Positions 55,864 to 64,000 of a stretch of DNA of 64,000 bases are shown here, piece by piece (the stretch's first letter is position 1; each line of letters opens with the position of its first letter). The notes below the pieces were generated by a model, which was not told the origin of the DNA, made no database searches, and was given only the letters and a program-made list of their open reading frames with translations. This DNA comes from Paenibacillus glucanolyticus NBRC 15330 (GTDB lineage Bacteria > Bacillota > Bacilli > Paenibacillales > Paenibacillaceae), in the NCBI RefSeq assembly GCF_004000885.1, contig NZ_BIMC01000003.1, forward strand, positions 1 through 64,000, read 5' to 3'. A program made the position numbers and the translations under genes.

Positions 55864-56787
55864 TTGTCCGCAGAGGCTGCACCATTAAAAACGAATCTAC
55901 CAGTTCAGAAGAAGCAGCCGGATTCTCCATGGCGAATAGCTATTCGCCGTTTTTCCAGAAACCGTCTCGCTGTCATTGGACTTTTCATAATCGTATTTAT
56001 GTTTTTATTATGTTTTGTTGGCCCAGTATTCTCACCTTATTCCTTATATGATTACAGTGTAGCTGACAAGAATTTGCCCCCAAGCTCGAAGTTCTGGCTA
56101 GGAACCGATAAACTGGGGCGTGACATTCTCCTGCGTATGATGCTCGCGGGCAGAATATCCCTTACGGTTGGACTTGTAGCCACAGGGATTTCCATTATTA
56201 TCGGTGCCACCCTTGGCGCTTTGGCAGGATTTTATCGCAGATGGGTAGATACGCTGATTATGCGTATGGCTGACATCTTCATGGCTTTGCCTACACTGCC
56301 GATCCTCATCATTTTGGGTGCTATCTTGTCCGACTTGAAGGTCGAACCAGCAGATCGTATCTATTTCCTAATGCTGATTATCGGTGTACTCGGCTGGAGC
56401 GGTATTTCCCGTCTCGTGCGGGGGCAAATATTGACTCTTCGTGAACAGGAGTTTATGCAGGCAACGGAAGCTTTGGGGCTTAAAGATCGTCGGAAAATCT
56501 TCCGCCATTTGCTGCCCAATACGATTCCTATCATTATTGTATCGGCAACATTAGGCGTAGCAGGTGCGATTATTTATGAATCTGCATTAAGCTTTCTCGG
56601 GGTTGGTGTTGTTCCACCAACGCCATCATGGGGGAATATGATCTCAGCCGCAAACAATTTGATTGACTTCCGTAAGAGACCGTGGCTCTGGATACCGCCA
56701 GGAATGTGTATTCTTGTAACGGTTGTAGCAATCAACTTGATTGGTGACGGGCTTCGCGACGCACTTGACCCGAAAATGAAGAAGTAG
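55864..56787 (+). CDS. oppC: Oligopeptide ABC transporter permease C
   Basis: 307-aa permease with an N-terminal cytosolic extension and six hydrophobic segments. Motif LGTDKLGRDILLRMML and EAA loop ATEALGLKDRRKIFRHLLPN. TTG 55864 is the start, with AGGAGG 6-7 nt upstream. Confidence 0.93.
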   Translation: MSAEAAPLKTNLPVQKKQPDSPWRIAIRRFSRNRLAVIGLFIIVFMFLLCFVGPVFSPYSLYDYSVADKNLPPSSKFWLGTDKLGRDILLRMMLAGRISLTVGLVATGISIIIGATLGALAGFYRRWVDTLIMRMADIFMALPTLPILIILGAILSDLKVEPADRIYFLMLIIGVLGWSGISRLVRGQILTLREQEFMQATEALGLKDRRKIFRHLLPNTIPIIIVSATLGVAGAIIYESALSFLGVGVVPPTPSWGNMISAANNLIDFRKRPWLWIPPGMCILVTVVAINLIGDGLRDALDPKMKK

Positions 56788-56798
56788 GAGATGCGAAT

Positions 56799-57776
56799 AT
56801 GGCAAAAGAATTAGTTGAATTCCGTAATTTAAAAACGCATTTTCAAACCTCCGCAGGTACTGTAAAAGCCGTCGACGATGTCAGCTTCAAAATCCGTGAA
56901 GGCGAAACACTGTGCGTGGTAGGTGAATCGGGCTGTGGTAAAAGCGTGACAGCCATGTCACTCATGCGTTTAATTGATACACCTCCAGTAGGGGGCGAGA
57001 TTTTTTATGATGGCAAGGACCTTCTGAAGATGAGCAAGCGCGAAATGAGCTTGATTCGTGGTAATGATATCGCCATGATCTTCCAGGAACCGATGACCTC
57101 ACTTAACCCGGTATTGACGATCGGGGAACAGATTGTTGAACCGATTCTGCTTCATCAGTTGGTTAATCGTAAAGAAGCAAAAAAACGTGCAATTGACCTC
57201 ATCAATCTCGTTGGGATTCCGCGTGCGGAGAAGATTTTCGACTCTTATCCGCATGAACTTAGTGGCGGTATGCGCCAGCGGATCATGATTGCCATTGCAC
57301 TCAGCTGTAATCCGAAGCTCTTGATCGCTGATGAGCCAACAACAGCACTCGACGTTACGATTCAGGCCCAGATTCTGGATCTGATGCGCGATATTAAAGG
57401 GAAGCTGAACACATCCATTATGTTAATTACGCATGACCTGGGTGTGGTCGCCGAGATGGCGGATTATGTTGTAGTTATGTATGCAGGTAAAGTCATTGAA
57501 GAAGCGCCTGTAATCGAGCTCTTCAAGCATCCGAAGCATCCTTATACCAAAGGACTTCTGAAAGCTAAACCGATTATTAACCAGACGCAGGAACGTCTGT
57601 ACTCAATTCCGGGACAGGTTCCAAACCCGGTGGATCTTGGAGACAACTGTCATTTCCATGATCGCTGTGAATCGTGCATGCAGATATGTACAGAGAAAAC
57701 ACCTCCGCTCGGTACCGATCCGAATGGCCACAAGGTCGCTTGCTGGTTGTATGAAGAGGAGGGGAAAGCACAATGA
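56799..57776 (+). CDS. oppD: Oligopeptide ABC transporter ATPase D
   Basis: 325-aa ATPase: Walker A GESGCGKS, signature LSGGMRQR, Walker [13 protein letters not shown], and the C-terminal oligopeptide-transporter extension with a Cys cluster ([14 protein letters not shown]), which in related ATPases can bind Fe-S. Overlaps oppF by 4 bp. Confidence 0.95.
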   Translation: MAKELVEFRNLKTHFQTSAGTVKAVDDVSFKIREGETLCVVGESGCGKSVTAMSLMRLIDTPPVGGEIFYDGKDLLKMSKREMSLIRGNDIAMIFQEPMTSLNPVLTIGEQIVEPILLHQLVNRKEAKKRAIDLINLVGIPRAEKIFDSYPHELSGGMRQRIMIAIALSCNPKLLIADEPTTALDVTIQAQILDLMRDIKGKLNTSIMLITHDLGVVAEMADYVVVMYAGKVIEEAPVIELFKHPKHPYTKGLLKAKPIINQTQERLYSIPGQVPNPVDLGDNCHFHDRCESCMQICTEKTPPLGTDPNGHKVACWLYEEEGKAQ

Positions 57777-58738
57777 GTCAGGCACTGGTCGAAATTGATG
57801 GTTTGAAGAAATACTTTCCCATTACCGGCGGCATATTGCAGCGGACGGTGGGCAATGTAAAAGCGGTCGATGGCGTCAGCTTTTCCATTAACAAAGGCGA
57901 ATCCTTTGGGCTTGTAGGCGAATCAGGCTGCGGTAAGAGCACCATTGGCCGGACCATTCTTCGCTTGCTGGAAAAAACAGAAGGTAAAGTAATCTTCAAT
58001 GGTCAGGATATCCATTCATTATCTAAAGAAAAATTGCGTGCACTTCGTCCGAAAATGCAAATCGTGTTTCAGGATCCATTTAGCTCGCTGAACCCAAGAA
58101 TTAAAGTTGGGGAAGCGATTGGCGAGGCTCTGATTGACCACGGCTTAGTTAATCGCAGAGAACTTAAAGACCGGGTTATTGAAACGCTTGAGATCTGCGG
58201 CCTTGCCGCATATCACTATGATCGTTATCCGCATGAATTCTCTGGCGGACAACGACAACGGATCGGGATTGCCCGTGCGTTGATTCTAAATCCCGACTTT
58301 ATCGTAGCGGATGAGCCCGTATCGGCATTGGATGTTTCAATCCAAGCGCAAATCATCAACTTGCTTAGTGACTTGCAGCGTGAGAAGCAGTTGACCTATC
58401 TGTTCATTTCTCATGATCTCAGCGTTGTAGAGCATTTGTGCAATCGAATTGGGGTAATGTATCTGGGATCGATGGTAGAAATGGCCAGCAAGGAAGAGCT
58501 GTTCCGCAATCCGCTCCATCCTTATACCAAAGCGTTGCTGTCAGCCGTACCCGTACCGGATCCAACGCTAAAGCGCGATCGGATCGTACTGAAAGGCGAC
58601 ATTCCAAGCCCGGCGAATCCGCCATCCGGCTGTAAGTTCCACACTCGCTGTCCGCTGGCTTCGGATCTGTGCAAACAGGAGATTCCAGAATACCGCAATA
58701 TGGGCGATAATCATTTTGTAGCTTGTCACTACGCTTAA
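57773..58738 (+). CDS. oppF: Oligopeptide ABC transporter ATPase F
   Basis: 321-aa ATPase: Walker [10 protein letters not shown], signature [15 protein letters not shown], Walker [14 protein letters not shown]-terminal extension with [14 protein letters not shown]. Partner of OppD in the energising dimer. Confidence 0.95.
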   Translation: MSQALVEIDGLKKYFPITGGILQRTVGNVKAVDGVSFSINKGESFGLVGESGCGKSTIGRTILRLLEKTEGKVIFNGQDIHSLSKEKLRALRPKMQIVFQDPFSSLNPRIKVGEAIGEALIDHGLVNRRELKDRVIETLEICGLAAYHYDRYPHEFSGGQRQRIGIARALILNPDFIVADEPVSALDVSIQAQIINLLSDLQREKQLTYLFISHDLSVVEHLCNRIGVMYLGSMVEMASKEELFRNPLHPYTKALLSAVPVPDPTLKRDRIVLKGDIPSPANPPSGCKFHTRCPLASDLCKQEIPEYRNMGDNHFVACHYA

Positions 58739-58807
58739 TATGACTCTTCTTATCTAAGTTTTCTGACAATTAACTTCATATGGATAAGAAGTTTAACAGA
58801 GTTACTC

Positions 58808-58848
58808 AAGGATTTCCTCCGTCTATGGGCGGATGGGGGTCCTTTTTT
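58808..58848 (+). terminator. opp operon terminator
   Basis: AAGGATTTCCTCCG folds with GCGGATGGGGGTCCTT (imperfect stem), followed by T6. Confidence 0.65.
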
Positions 58849-58955
58849 CCGTTAAACCAGTGAATGAACTTACAAATATTCCTAAATATTTTTTTTGAAA
58901 AAAAGCAGACCAAATGCCCGTTTCATCCGTCTAATAGTATGGAGGGCTAAATTCT

Positions 58956-59948
58956 ATGAAAAAACGGTGGCTTTGGCTGGTGATGGTATTGTTAATAACC
59001 GTACCCATTGGGGCGGTGGTCATAGGAAATATAGAACGAGCGGGGTTTAGGCCCAAGGTGGACGCGCGAGCGGTTGTCTTGATGGATCTGAACACCGGGC
59101 GTATTTTGCTCAGCGAGAACGGCGATATCCCCTTACCGCCTGCAAGCATGTCCAAGCTGATGACAGAATTGGTGATACTGGATGATATCAAAACAGGAAA
59201 AAAATCCTGGGATGATGAAGTTCAGATCAGCGATACGGCAAGCGGCGTAAGTGGAATTAAGATTGCCTTAAAGTCCGGTGAATTCCTTACGGTGCGCGAG
59301 TTGTTCCAGAGCATAACGGTTTATTCGGCCAATGATGCCGCCGTCGCTCTTGCGGAGCATTTTGCAGGTTCCGAGGAGGCGTTTGTCCAGAAGATGAATG
59401 CCAAGGCTAAAGAGATCGGGCTGTCCAGTGCTACGCATTTCGTGAATGCTTCGGGCGTAGAGAGCCATACGGACAAGGACCAGGAATGGTCTTCGGAGAG
59501 AGAAACCGTTATGACAGCCGAAGACACTGCCAAGCTTGCCGCGCATTTGATTAAAAGCCACCCCGATATTCTCAGCACCTCCAGCAAGACTCAAACGAAA
59601 ATAAGTGGACGAAATTTATATTTAAGCAACACCAACTGGATGCTGCCGTCACTGGGAGGCCCCTACTCTTATGAAGGTACAGACGGCTTAAAGACAGGAT
59701 ACACGGTCAACGCAGGGTACTGTTTCACGGGTACAGCCGAGAAGCAAGGCAGCCGGCTTATCGCGGTTGTCATGGGAACTGAATCCAAAGAAGCAAGATT
59801 TGAGGAGACCCGAAAGCTATTTGACTACGGATTTGCCAAAACGTTAACATGGAAAGAGCGGCTGGATGATTGGTTTCAATATTCGGGAATCACAGCTGCT
59901 CTTTCGCATGATAAGCTTGCTCTTTCACATGATAAGCTTGCTGTTTAG
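58956..59948 (+). CDS. D-alanyl-D-alanine carboxypeptidase
   Basis: 330-aa PBP5/DacF-type peptidase with an N-terminal signal helix. Catalytic motifs: SMSK (Ser64, Lys67), SAN (124-126), KTG (246-248). It trims the terminal D-Ala of peptidoglycan stem peptides outside the membrane. It lacks the long C-terminal PBP5 domain. The last residues are a tandem duplication (ALSHDKLALSHDKL). GGAGGG lies upstream of ATG 58956. Confidence 0.92.
   Translation: MKKRWLWLVMVLLITVPIGAVVIGNIERAGFRPKVDARAVVLMDLNTGRILLSENGDIPLPPASMSKLMTELVILDDIKTGKKSWDDEVQISDTASGVSGIKIALKSGEFLTVRELFQSITVYSANDAAVALAEHFAGSEEAFVQKMNAKAKEIGLSSATHFVNASGVESHTDKDQEWSSERETVMTAEDTAKLAAHLIKSHPDILSTSSKTQTKISGRNLYLSNTNWMLPSLGGPYSYEGTDGLKTGYTVNAGYCFTGTAEKQGSRLIAVVMGTESKEARFEETRKLFDYGFAKTLTWKERLDDWFQYSGITAALSHDKLALSHDKLAV
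59898..59939 (+). repeat. 21-bp tandem duplication at gene 3' end
   Basis: Two 21-bp units (59898-59918 and 59919-59939) differing at one base, encoding ALSHDKL twice, ending 9 bp before the end of the carboxypeptidase gene. Confidence 0.9.
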
Positions 59949-60190
59949 CTGATAGATGAAGATTTGGTAGATTTATAGAACTGCCCGTGAAGGGTTCACA
60001 ATTGATAATCATCTGGTTTACAATAGATGATGTGCTGAAGCTGGTCTTCTAAATAAAAGTGAGTCAACGGGAGGATATCCCGTTTAATAAGGAAAGGAGG
60101 GTGAGCCAAGTAGCTTTGGGTGCAATTAAGGGCCTTTAACGATCTGACTTATCCATTAATTTATTTTATAATAAAGAAGGAATCGAACTC

Positions 60191-61177
60191 ATGAAGAGGA
60201 AATCAATATATATTACTCTCGCTATTGTCATACTGCTGGGATCATCCGCATTTTTGTTCAGAACACAGCTTGCGGTTGTAGCCTTTGATTTGTTTATGGC
60301 AAAGGATGTAGAGGAATCATTGCAGAAATCGTATAAACCGCTGCAGAGCGACAAGACACCCGAGCCTGTAGTACTTCAAAGCGAACCGTTCTCTGTCATG
60401 CTGCTGGGCAGTGACCAGCGGGAGGATGAGCCTGCGCGTTCGGACACGTTGATCTATGCAGTTGTGCGTCCACTGGATTCCAAGGTGCTGCTCATTTCAG
60501 TTCCAAGGGACACGTATGTCGATATTATCGGTAAGGACAAGAAGGATAAGATTAACCACGCATTTGCCTTTGGTGGTCATCAGATGGCCAAAGATACGAT
60601 GGAAGCATTTTTTGAGGAGGACCTCAACTATTATGCCTCCATTAATTTTCAGGGATTGAAGGACGTGGTTGACGCCATTGGCGGGGTTGAACTGCCGATT
60701 GGCAAGGATATCGTCAATAAAGGCAAAGACCACGAGAAATTTACGATCGAGGCAAACAAGCCGATTTACAACGGTGAGGAAGCCTTGAATTATGTGCGTT
60801 ACCGTGAAGATAGCGACTTTAATCGGGCGAAGAGACAACAGGTGTTTCTGGATGTCGCTGCCAAGCGGGTCATGAAGCTTGATCAGATCGGCAAGGTGCC
60901 GGAGCTGATTGAGATCATGGGTGATAATTTCCAAACCGACATGCAGCCAAAGTTCATTATTGATCTGGCCAAGCAGATGCTGACCGGAGGCAAGGTGGAT
61001 ATGACCAGCTATACGATTATGGGCGAAGGCATGAAAATAGGCGGTGTTTATTATAATGAACCCGATATGGAAGATGTGCAGGAAGCCCGCGATCTGATTG
61101 ACAGCTGGATGGATCCGAACACACCGGCCAACCAACTGCTGCAGCCAAAAGATGCAGAGAAGCAAAAACTGAAATAA
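60191..61177 (+). CDS. LCP family wall polymer ligase (LytR-CpsA-Psr)
   Basis: 328-aa protein with an N-terminal signal-anchor (residues 5-30). LCP motifs: LLGSDQR, RSDTLIYAVVR, SVPRDTYVDI, KINHAFAFGG and YVRYRED with basic residues for pyrophosphate contact. It attaches anionic glycopolymers such as teichoic acid to peptidoglycan. Length is typical of TagU-type proteins. Confidence 0.92.
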   Translation: MKRKSIYITLAIVILLGSSAFLFRTQLAVVAFDLFMAKDVEESLQKSYKPLQSDKTPEPVVLQSEPFSVMLLGSDQREDEPARSDTLIYAVVRPLDSKVLLISVPRDTYVDIIGKDKKDKINHAFAFGGHQMAKDTMEAFFEEDLNYYASINFQGLKDVVDAIGGVELPIGKDIVNKGKDHEKFTIEANKPIYNGEEALNYVRYREDSDFNRAKRQQVFLDVAAKRVMKLDQIGKVPELIEIMGDNFQTDMQPKFIIDLAKQMLTGGKVDMTSYTIMGEGMKIGGVYYNEPDMEDVQEARDLIDSWMDPNTPANQLLQPKDAEKQKLK

Positions 61178-61226
61178 ATAAACACCGGTACTTCCGGATG
61201 ATGGTCATAGTGCGTTGCTTCACCTC

Positions 61227-61260
61227 AATCAGCAGTCCGGGTTGTCTGGCTGCTGATTTT
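61227..61260 (+). terminator. Terminator after LCP gene
   Basis: AATCAGCAG (61227-61235) with CTGCTGATT (61250-61258), then TT. Short T tract. Confidence 0.65.
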
Positions 61261-61408
61261 GTGCCCTATACAAGGGAATCAGATCGATGAAGCTAACGTA
61301 TGTATGAGTATGGATAGGGGAAGGAGTAACCTGCATACCTAGGCTTCATAAGAGAAGGTTACTTAACATGGCTTCATGATGTTGAAGTCATAAGGAGGAT
61401 AATGTTTT

Positions 61409-61852
61409 ATGAATATCGCTTTTTTTCTATTGCCGAAGCAGGAAGTAATCTGTTTAACGCTGGATTCCACACTCAGGCAGACGCTGGAACGAATGGAGTT
61501 TCATCGATATACGGCTGTGCCCGTACTCGGTAAGAACGGCGAGTATGCTGGAACGGTGACCGAAGGGGATCTGTTGTGGCATATGAAGAACTCGGATGGC
61601 AAAATCACATTTGAGAACGCTTCGAAATTTTTGCTGAAGGATGTTCCTTTCCGCATGGACATGAAGCCGGTGTCCATCGACGCCCGGATGGAGGATCTGA
61701 TTAATCTGGCAAAAGTGCAGAACTTCGTGCCAGTTGTGGATGATATGAATCGCTTTATCGGGATTGTGCGCAGAAGCCTCATTATTGAGTACTGTGAACG
61801 GTTTGTTTCCAAGGAGACGATGGAGTCCCAAGGGGCGCCTCAATCCATCTAG
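61409..61852 (+). CDS. CBS domain protein
   Basis: 147-aa protein with two CBS motifs: RMEFHRYTAVPVLGKNGEYA then TVTEGDLLWHM, and LAKVQNFVPVVDDMNRFIG then IVRRSLII. No enzyme domain is attached. Such stand-alone CBS pairs bind adenine nucleotides or c-di-AMP. The nearby gdpP, which degrades c-di-AMP, makes a signalling link possible but unproven. AAGGAGG lies upstream of ATG 61409. Confidence 0.85.
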   Translation: MNIAFFLLPKQEVICLTLDSTLRQTLERMEFHRYTAVPVLGKNGEYAGTVTEGDLLWHMKNSDGKITFENASKFLLKDVPFRMDMKPVSIDARMEDLINLAKVQNFVPVVDDMNRFIGIVRRSLIIEYCERFVSKETMESQGAPQSI

Positions 61853-61862
61853 GATTGTAAAT

Positions 61863-61916
61863 AACAAGGGTGTGGGACCGCGATGATGACGTGGGTAACA
61901 CGCCCTGTTTTTTCAT
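61863..61916 (+). terminator. Terminator after CBS gene
   Basis: AACAAGGGTGTG pairs with CACGCCCTGTT (one bulge), followed by T6. Confidence 0.6.
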
Positions 61917-62053
61917 AGTTATCCAAAAGATCAGAAGTCGGGGGAATAAGCTGGGCCCAATTGGAGTACAAAGAGAAGGTAGGTTATCTCTTTCCCATGG
62001 GACTAAAGGATGGACAGGGTGCCCTGGGCCTTTGTGTGGGTGGCTTTTTTTTA

Positions 62054-62062
62054 TGCTATAAT
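62054..62062 (+). promoter_or_regulatory. Extended -10 promoter for mazG-like/yybS/gdpP
   Basis: TGCTATAAT (TG at 62054-62055, TATAAT 62057-62062). The -35 is weak, as expected for an extended -10 promoter. Confidence 0.5.
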
Positions 62063-62095
62063 GGAGAATAAAGCTGTTTTCAGGGAGAGATGGAT

Positions 62096-62407
62096 ATGCC
62101 AAATATGCCGAAGGACTTGGATGTAGCTAAACGCGCTAAAGTGATTGAATGGCTCAAAACCGAAGTAATCGATAATGTATCCCGGTTATTCAAAGCTCTA
62201 TGGGAAGGCAGCACTACAAAGGTTGGAGATAGTTTGGCAAGCCTGATGATGAGCTCGTACATACTGGGCCGAAGGCTCGGCTTGACCTATCGGGATATGG
62301 ATGATCTCTTGTTAGAAAAATTGAAAAAGCATAAGCAGGAAGGACATCAGCTGGAAGATTGGTACCAGGATATTTCCGCACTCGAAGAACATTTGCGTAA
62401 GAGGTGA
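62096..62407 (+). CDS. MazG-like protein
   Basis: 103-aa all-helical protein of the MazG-like family found before yybS in Paenibacilli (LKTEVIDNVSRLFKALWEGS then LASLMMSSYILGRRLGL). Metal-binding ExxE/D residues of active MazG NTPases are not clearly present. ATG 62096 has GGAG 8 nt upstream; the ATG two codons earlier abuts the ribosome site. Confidence 0.75.
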   Translation: MPNMPKDLDVAKRAKVIEWLKTEVIDNVSRLFKALWEGSTTKVGDSLASLMMSSYILGRRLGLTYRDMDDLLLEKLKKHKQEGHQLEDWYQDISALEEHLRKR

Positions 62408-62412
62408 ACATA

Positions 62413-63330
62413 TTGAAACTGCGCTGGACTACGGCGGTATGGAGCGTTATTTATTTGCTTCTGCTGCTATCATTACTCACACCCTTTTCGATCGTAACGG
62501 CTTTCTTGTTAGTTCTGCCGGTTGCGATTCTATTTACGGCTTTGAATACAAAATCTTTTTTTATGCATGTGGTGCCGGTGTGGCTTATTGCGCTTCTGAT
62601 TGATCCCATCTATCTGTTATTCGCGATTTATTTTGCGGTTCCGGGAATTATTATGGGGTATTTGTACAGGAAGCGGAAGTCGGCAATGCAAGTATTGAAG
62701 TATGGCATGGCTGTCATGCTGGTGGAGATGCTTCTGCTGCTGATGATCAGCACAGCTTTCTTCCAGTTAAACCTGTCGGATTATGTGGATGAGATCGTGA
62801 AAATGACGACCGCTCCGCTTTCGGAGATGGGCGTTGAAGGCGGGATCGGTGGTCAGTTCCTGGGAACGGAGCTTGATACGCAGCTGATTAAGGATCAGAC
62901 GATGCGCTTGGTTCCATTTGCGATGATTATCAGCTCGTTTCTCATGACCGTGGTAACCCACGCGCTGGCTCGCCCTACACTCCATAGCATGGGATTGTCT
63001 GTGCCTCGGCTGAAGCCGGCTAGAGAATGGATGCTGCCGCGCTCCCTGATCTGGTACTACCTGCTTATTTTCTTCATCAATATTGCAACCATCGATTCGG
63101 ACAATACCTTCATGAAGATGATTGTGGCCAATGCTACGCCATTGCTGCAGATCTGTTTCATGATTCAAGCGCTGGGGTTCTTCTATTACCTCGCTCACGA
63201 GCGGAAATGGCATCCGATTGTGCCGCTCTTGACGGCTATCCCGATTGTTCTGTTCCCGCCGGCTATGATTATCGGAATCCTGGATCTGGCGTTTCCACTT
63301 CGTCAGGCCTTTAGTAAAAACAAAAGATAG
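62413..63330 (+). CDS. yybS: YybS family membrane protein (DUF2232)
   Basis: 305-aa protein with about eight hydrophobic segments, DUF2232/YybS. TTG 62413 is preferred with AGAGGTGA upstream; GTG 62404 overlaps the previous stop. Next to gdpP in Bacillus as here. Function unknown. Confidence 0.85.
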   Translation: MKLRWTTAVWSVIYLLLLLSLLTPFSIVTAFLLVLPVAILFTALNTKSFFMHVVPVWLIALLIDPIYLLFAIYFAVPGIIMGYLYRKRKSAMQVLKYGMAVMLVEMLLLLMISTAFFQLNLSDYVDEIVKMTTAPLSEMGVEGGIGGQFLGTELDTQLIKDQTMRLVPFAMIISSFLMTVVTHALARPTLHSMGLSVPRLKPAREWMLPRSLIWYYLLIFFINIATIDSDNTFMKMIVANATPLLQICFMIQALGFFYYLAHERKWHPIVPLLTAIPIVLFPPAMIIGILDLAFPLRQAFSKNKR

Positions 63331-63341
63331 GGTGATGAGTC

Positions 63342-64000
63342 ATGCCTAAATTTCTGCAGAAGCGCTGGCACGGCTATCATACCGTCTGGGCGTTTGCGCT
63401 AGTGCTTCTGCTTGTTATTTTCCTGTCGTTCTACAACACGATCCTGGGCCTGGTCGGGCTGCTGCTTGCGGTAACAGGCGGATACGCCATGCTGAAGACG
63501 GAGATGAAGTTCCGCCGCGAGCTGGTAGATTACATCGGTGACCTCTCATTCCGGATTCAGCGGGTAGAGGGTGAAGCCGTCAGTGTGCTGCCATTTGGCA
63601 TTGTGCTGTACAGCGAGGACAGGACCTTGGAATGGCATAATCAATTCGTGGTCAACATGTTTCCGAATCAGACTCTGGTTGGCGTATCCTTGCAGGAGCT
63701 GTTTCCCCAGCTGGTGGTAGCGTTGCAGGAGTCCCAAGAGAAGAAGGAACACAAGGAGAAAATGCCGAAGGAAATCAGGCTGGAGATCTCTCACGAGGAT
63801 AAGTTCTACGGAGCCACGGTCATTCCGGATGAACGACTGATTTATCTGGATGAGATCACCGAGCTGGCGGTGCTAAGGCAGCGTTATGAGGATGAGCGTC
63901 TGGCCCTGGGCATCATCATGTTGGATAACATCGATGAGGCTTCGCAGGGCATGGATGATCAGCAGCGGACCGCGCTGATTGCAAAGGTAACCAGCGAGAT
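63342..64000 (+). CDS. gdpP: Cyclic-di-AMP phosphodiesterase GdpP, 5' part
   Basis: First 219 residues of the GdpP/YybT protein; the window ends inside the degenerate GGDEF domain. Two transmembrane helices (residues ~14-32 and ~36-50) are followed by a PAS-like haem/sensor domain (~75-170, VLPFGIVLYSEDRTLEWHNQ). The catalytic DHH-DHHA1 part is outside. ATG 63342 is 11 bp after yybS. It degrades c-di-AMP in the membrane. Confidence 0.92.
   Translation, partial: MPKFLQKRWHGYHTVWAFALVLLLVIFLSFYNTILGLVGLLLAVTGGYAMLKTEMKFRRELVDYIGDLSFRIQRVEGEAVSVLPFGIVLYSEDRTLEWHNQFVVNMFPNQTLVGVSLQELFPQLVVALQESQEKKEHKEKMPKEIRLEISHEDKFYGATVIPDERLIYLDEITELAVLRQRYEDERLALGIIMLDNIDEASQGMDDQQRTALIAKVTSE

Noticed and set aside
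61920..62053. Riboswitch or T-box upstream of the MazG-like gene
   Set aside because: GGGCCC-rich pairing is present but no T-box or riboswitch core could be recognised, and an extended -10 promoter lies after it.

Overview
The window is the chromosomal replication-origin region of a spore-forming, low-to-mid GC Gram-positive bacterium, most likely Paenibacillus or a close relative. The gene order supports this: gyrA, gyrB, remB, recF, yaaA, dnaN and dnaA read leftwards. rpmH, rnpA, yidC, jag, mnmE, mnmG, rsmG, noc, parA and parB read rightwards, followed by yyaC, DUF951 and rpsF-ssb-rpsR. The sporulation gene yyaC, a YheC/YheD-type ATP-grasp protein and the Noc/Spo0J pair point to an endospore former.

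Layout. 1-180: two tandem rRNA-type promoters leaving the left edge. 186-11,660: HD-GYP gene, gyrase genes (with a YheC/D-type gene between gyrA and gyrB), recF, dnaN and dnaA. 10,185-12,133: bipartite oriC, with DnaA boxes on both sides of dnaA and a DnaA-trio tract next to a perfect DnaA box between dnaA and dnaN. 12,369-18,089: an accessory block between oriC and rpmH holding a membrane protein and a gluconate cluster (gntK, gntP, gntR, gnd) with GntR-type operators, transcribed against the right-hand fork. 18,500-33,467: rpmH-to-DUF951 core block with two parS sites.

33,635-33,725 is tRNA-Ser(CGA). A 15-kb integrative element (33,664-48,662) is inserted in its 3' end and bounded by a 65-bp direct repeat. 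The element has a tyrosine integrase, a HTH protein, a holin-like toxin, a small DNA-binding protein, an Xre repressor with a divergent promoter, an archaeo-eukaryotic-type primase, many very small overlapping genes, a cold-shock-domain protein and a phage tail tape-measure plus DUF2577 pair. I see no head, portal or terminase genes. Upstream of the primase gene is about 900 bp of non-coding DNA with four hairpins and a ten-copy degenerate repeat of about 60-bp period, the least explained structure in the window. I read the element as a phage-satellite-like or phage-plasmid-like island.

48,663-64,000 returns to chromosome: a possible small RNA, yjzC, rpsF-ssb-rpsR, a divergent SRAP protein, an oppABCDF peptide transporter, a D-Ala-D-Ala carboxypeptidase, an LCP cell-wall ligase, a CBS protein, a MazG-like protein, yybS and the start of gdpP.

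All calls come from reading the sequence; no database search was run. Start codons were chosen by ribosome-binding sites, so several genes start inside the longest open frame.
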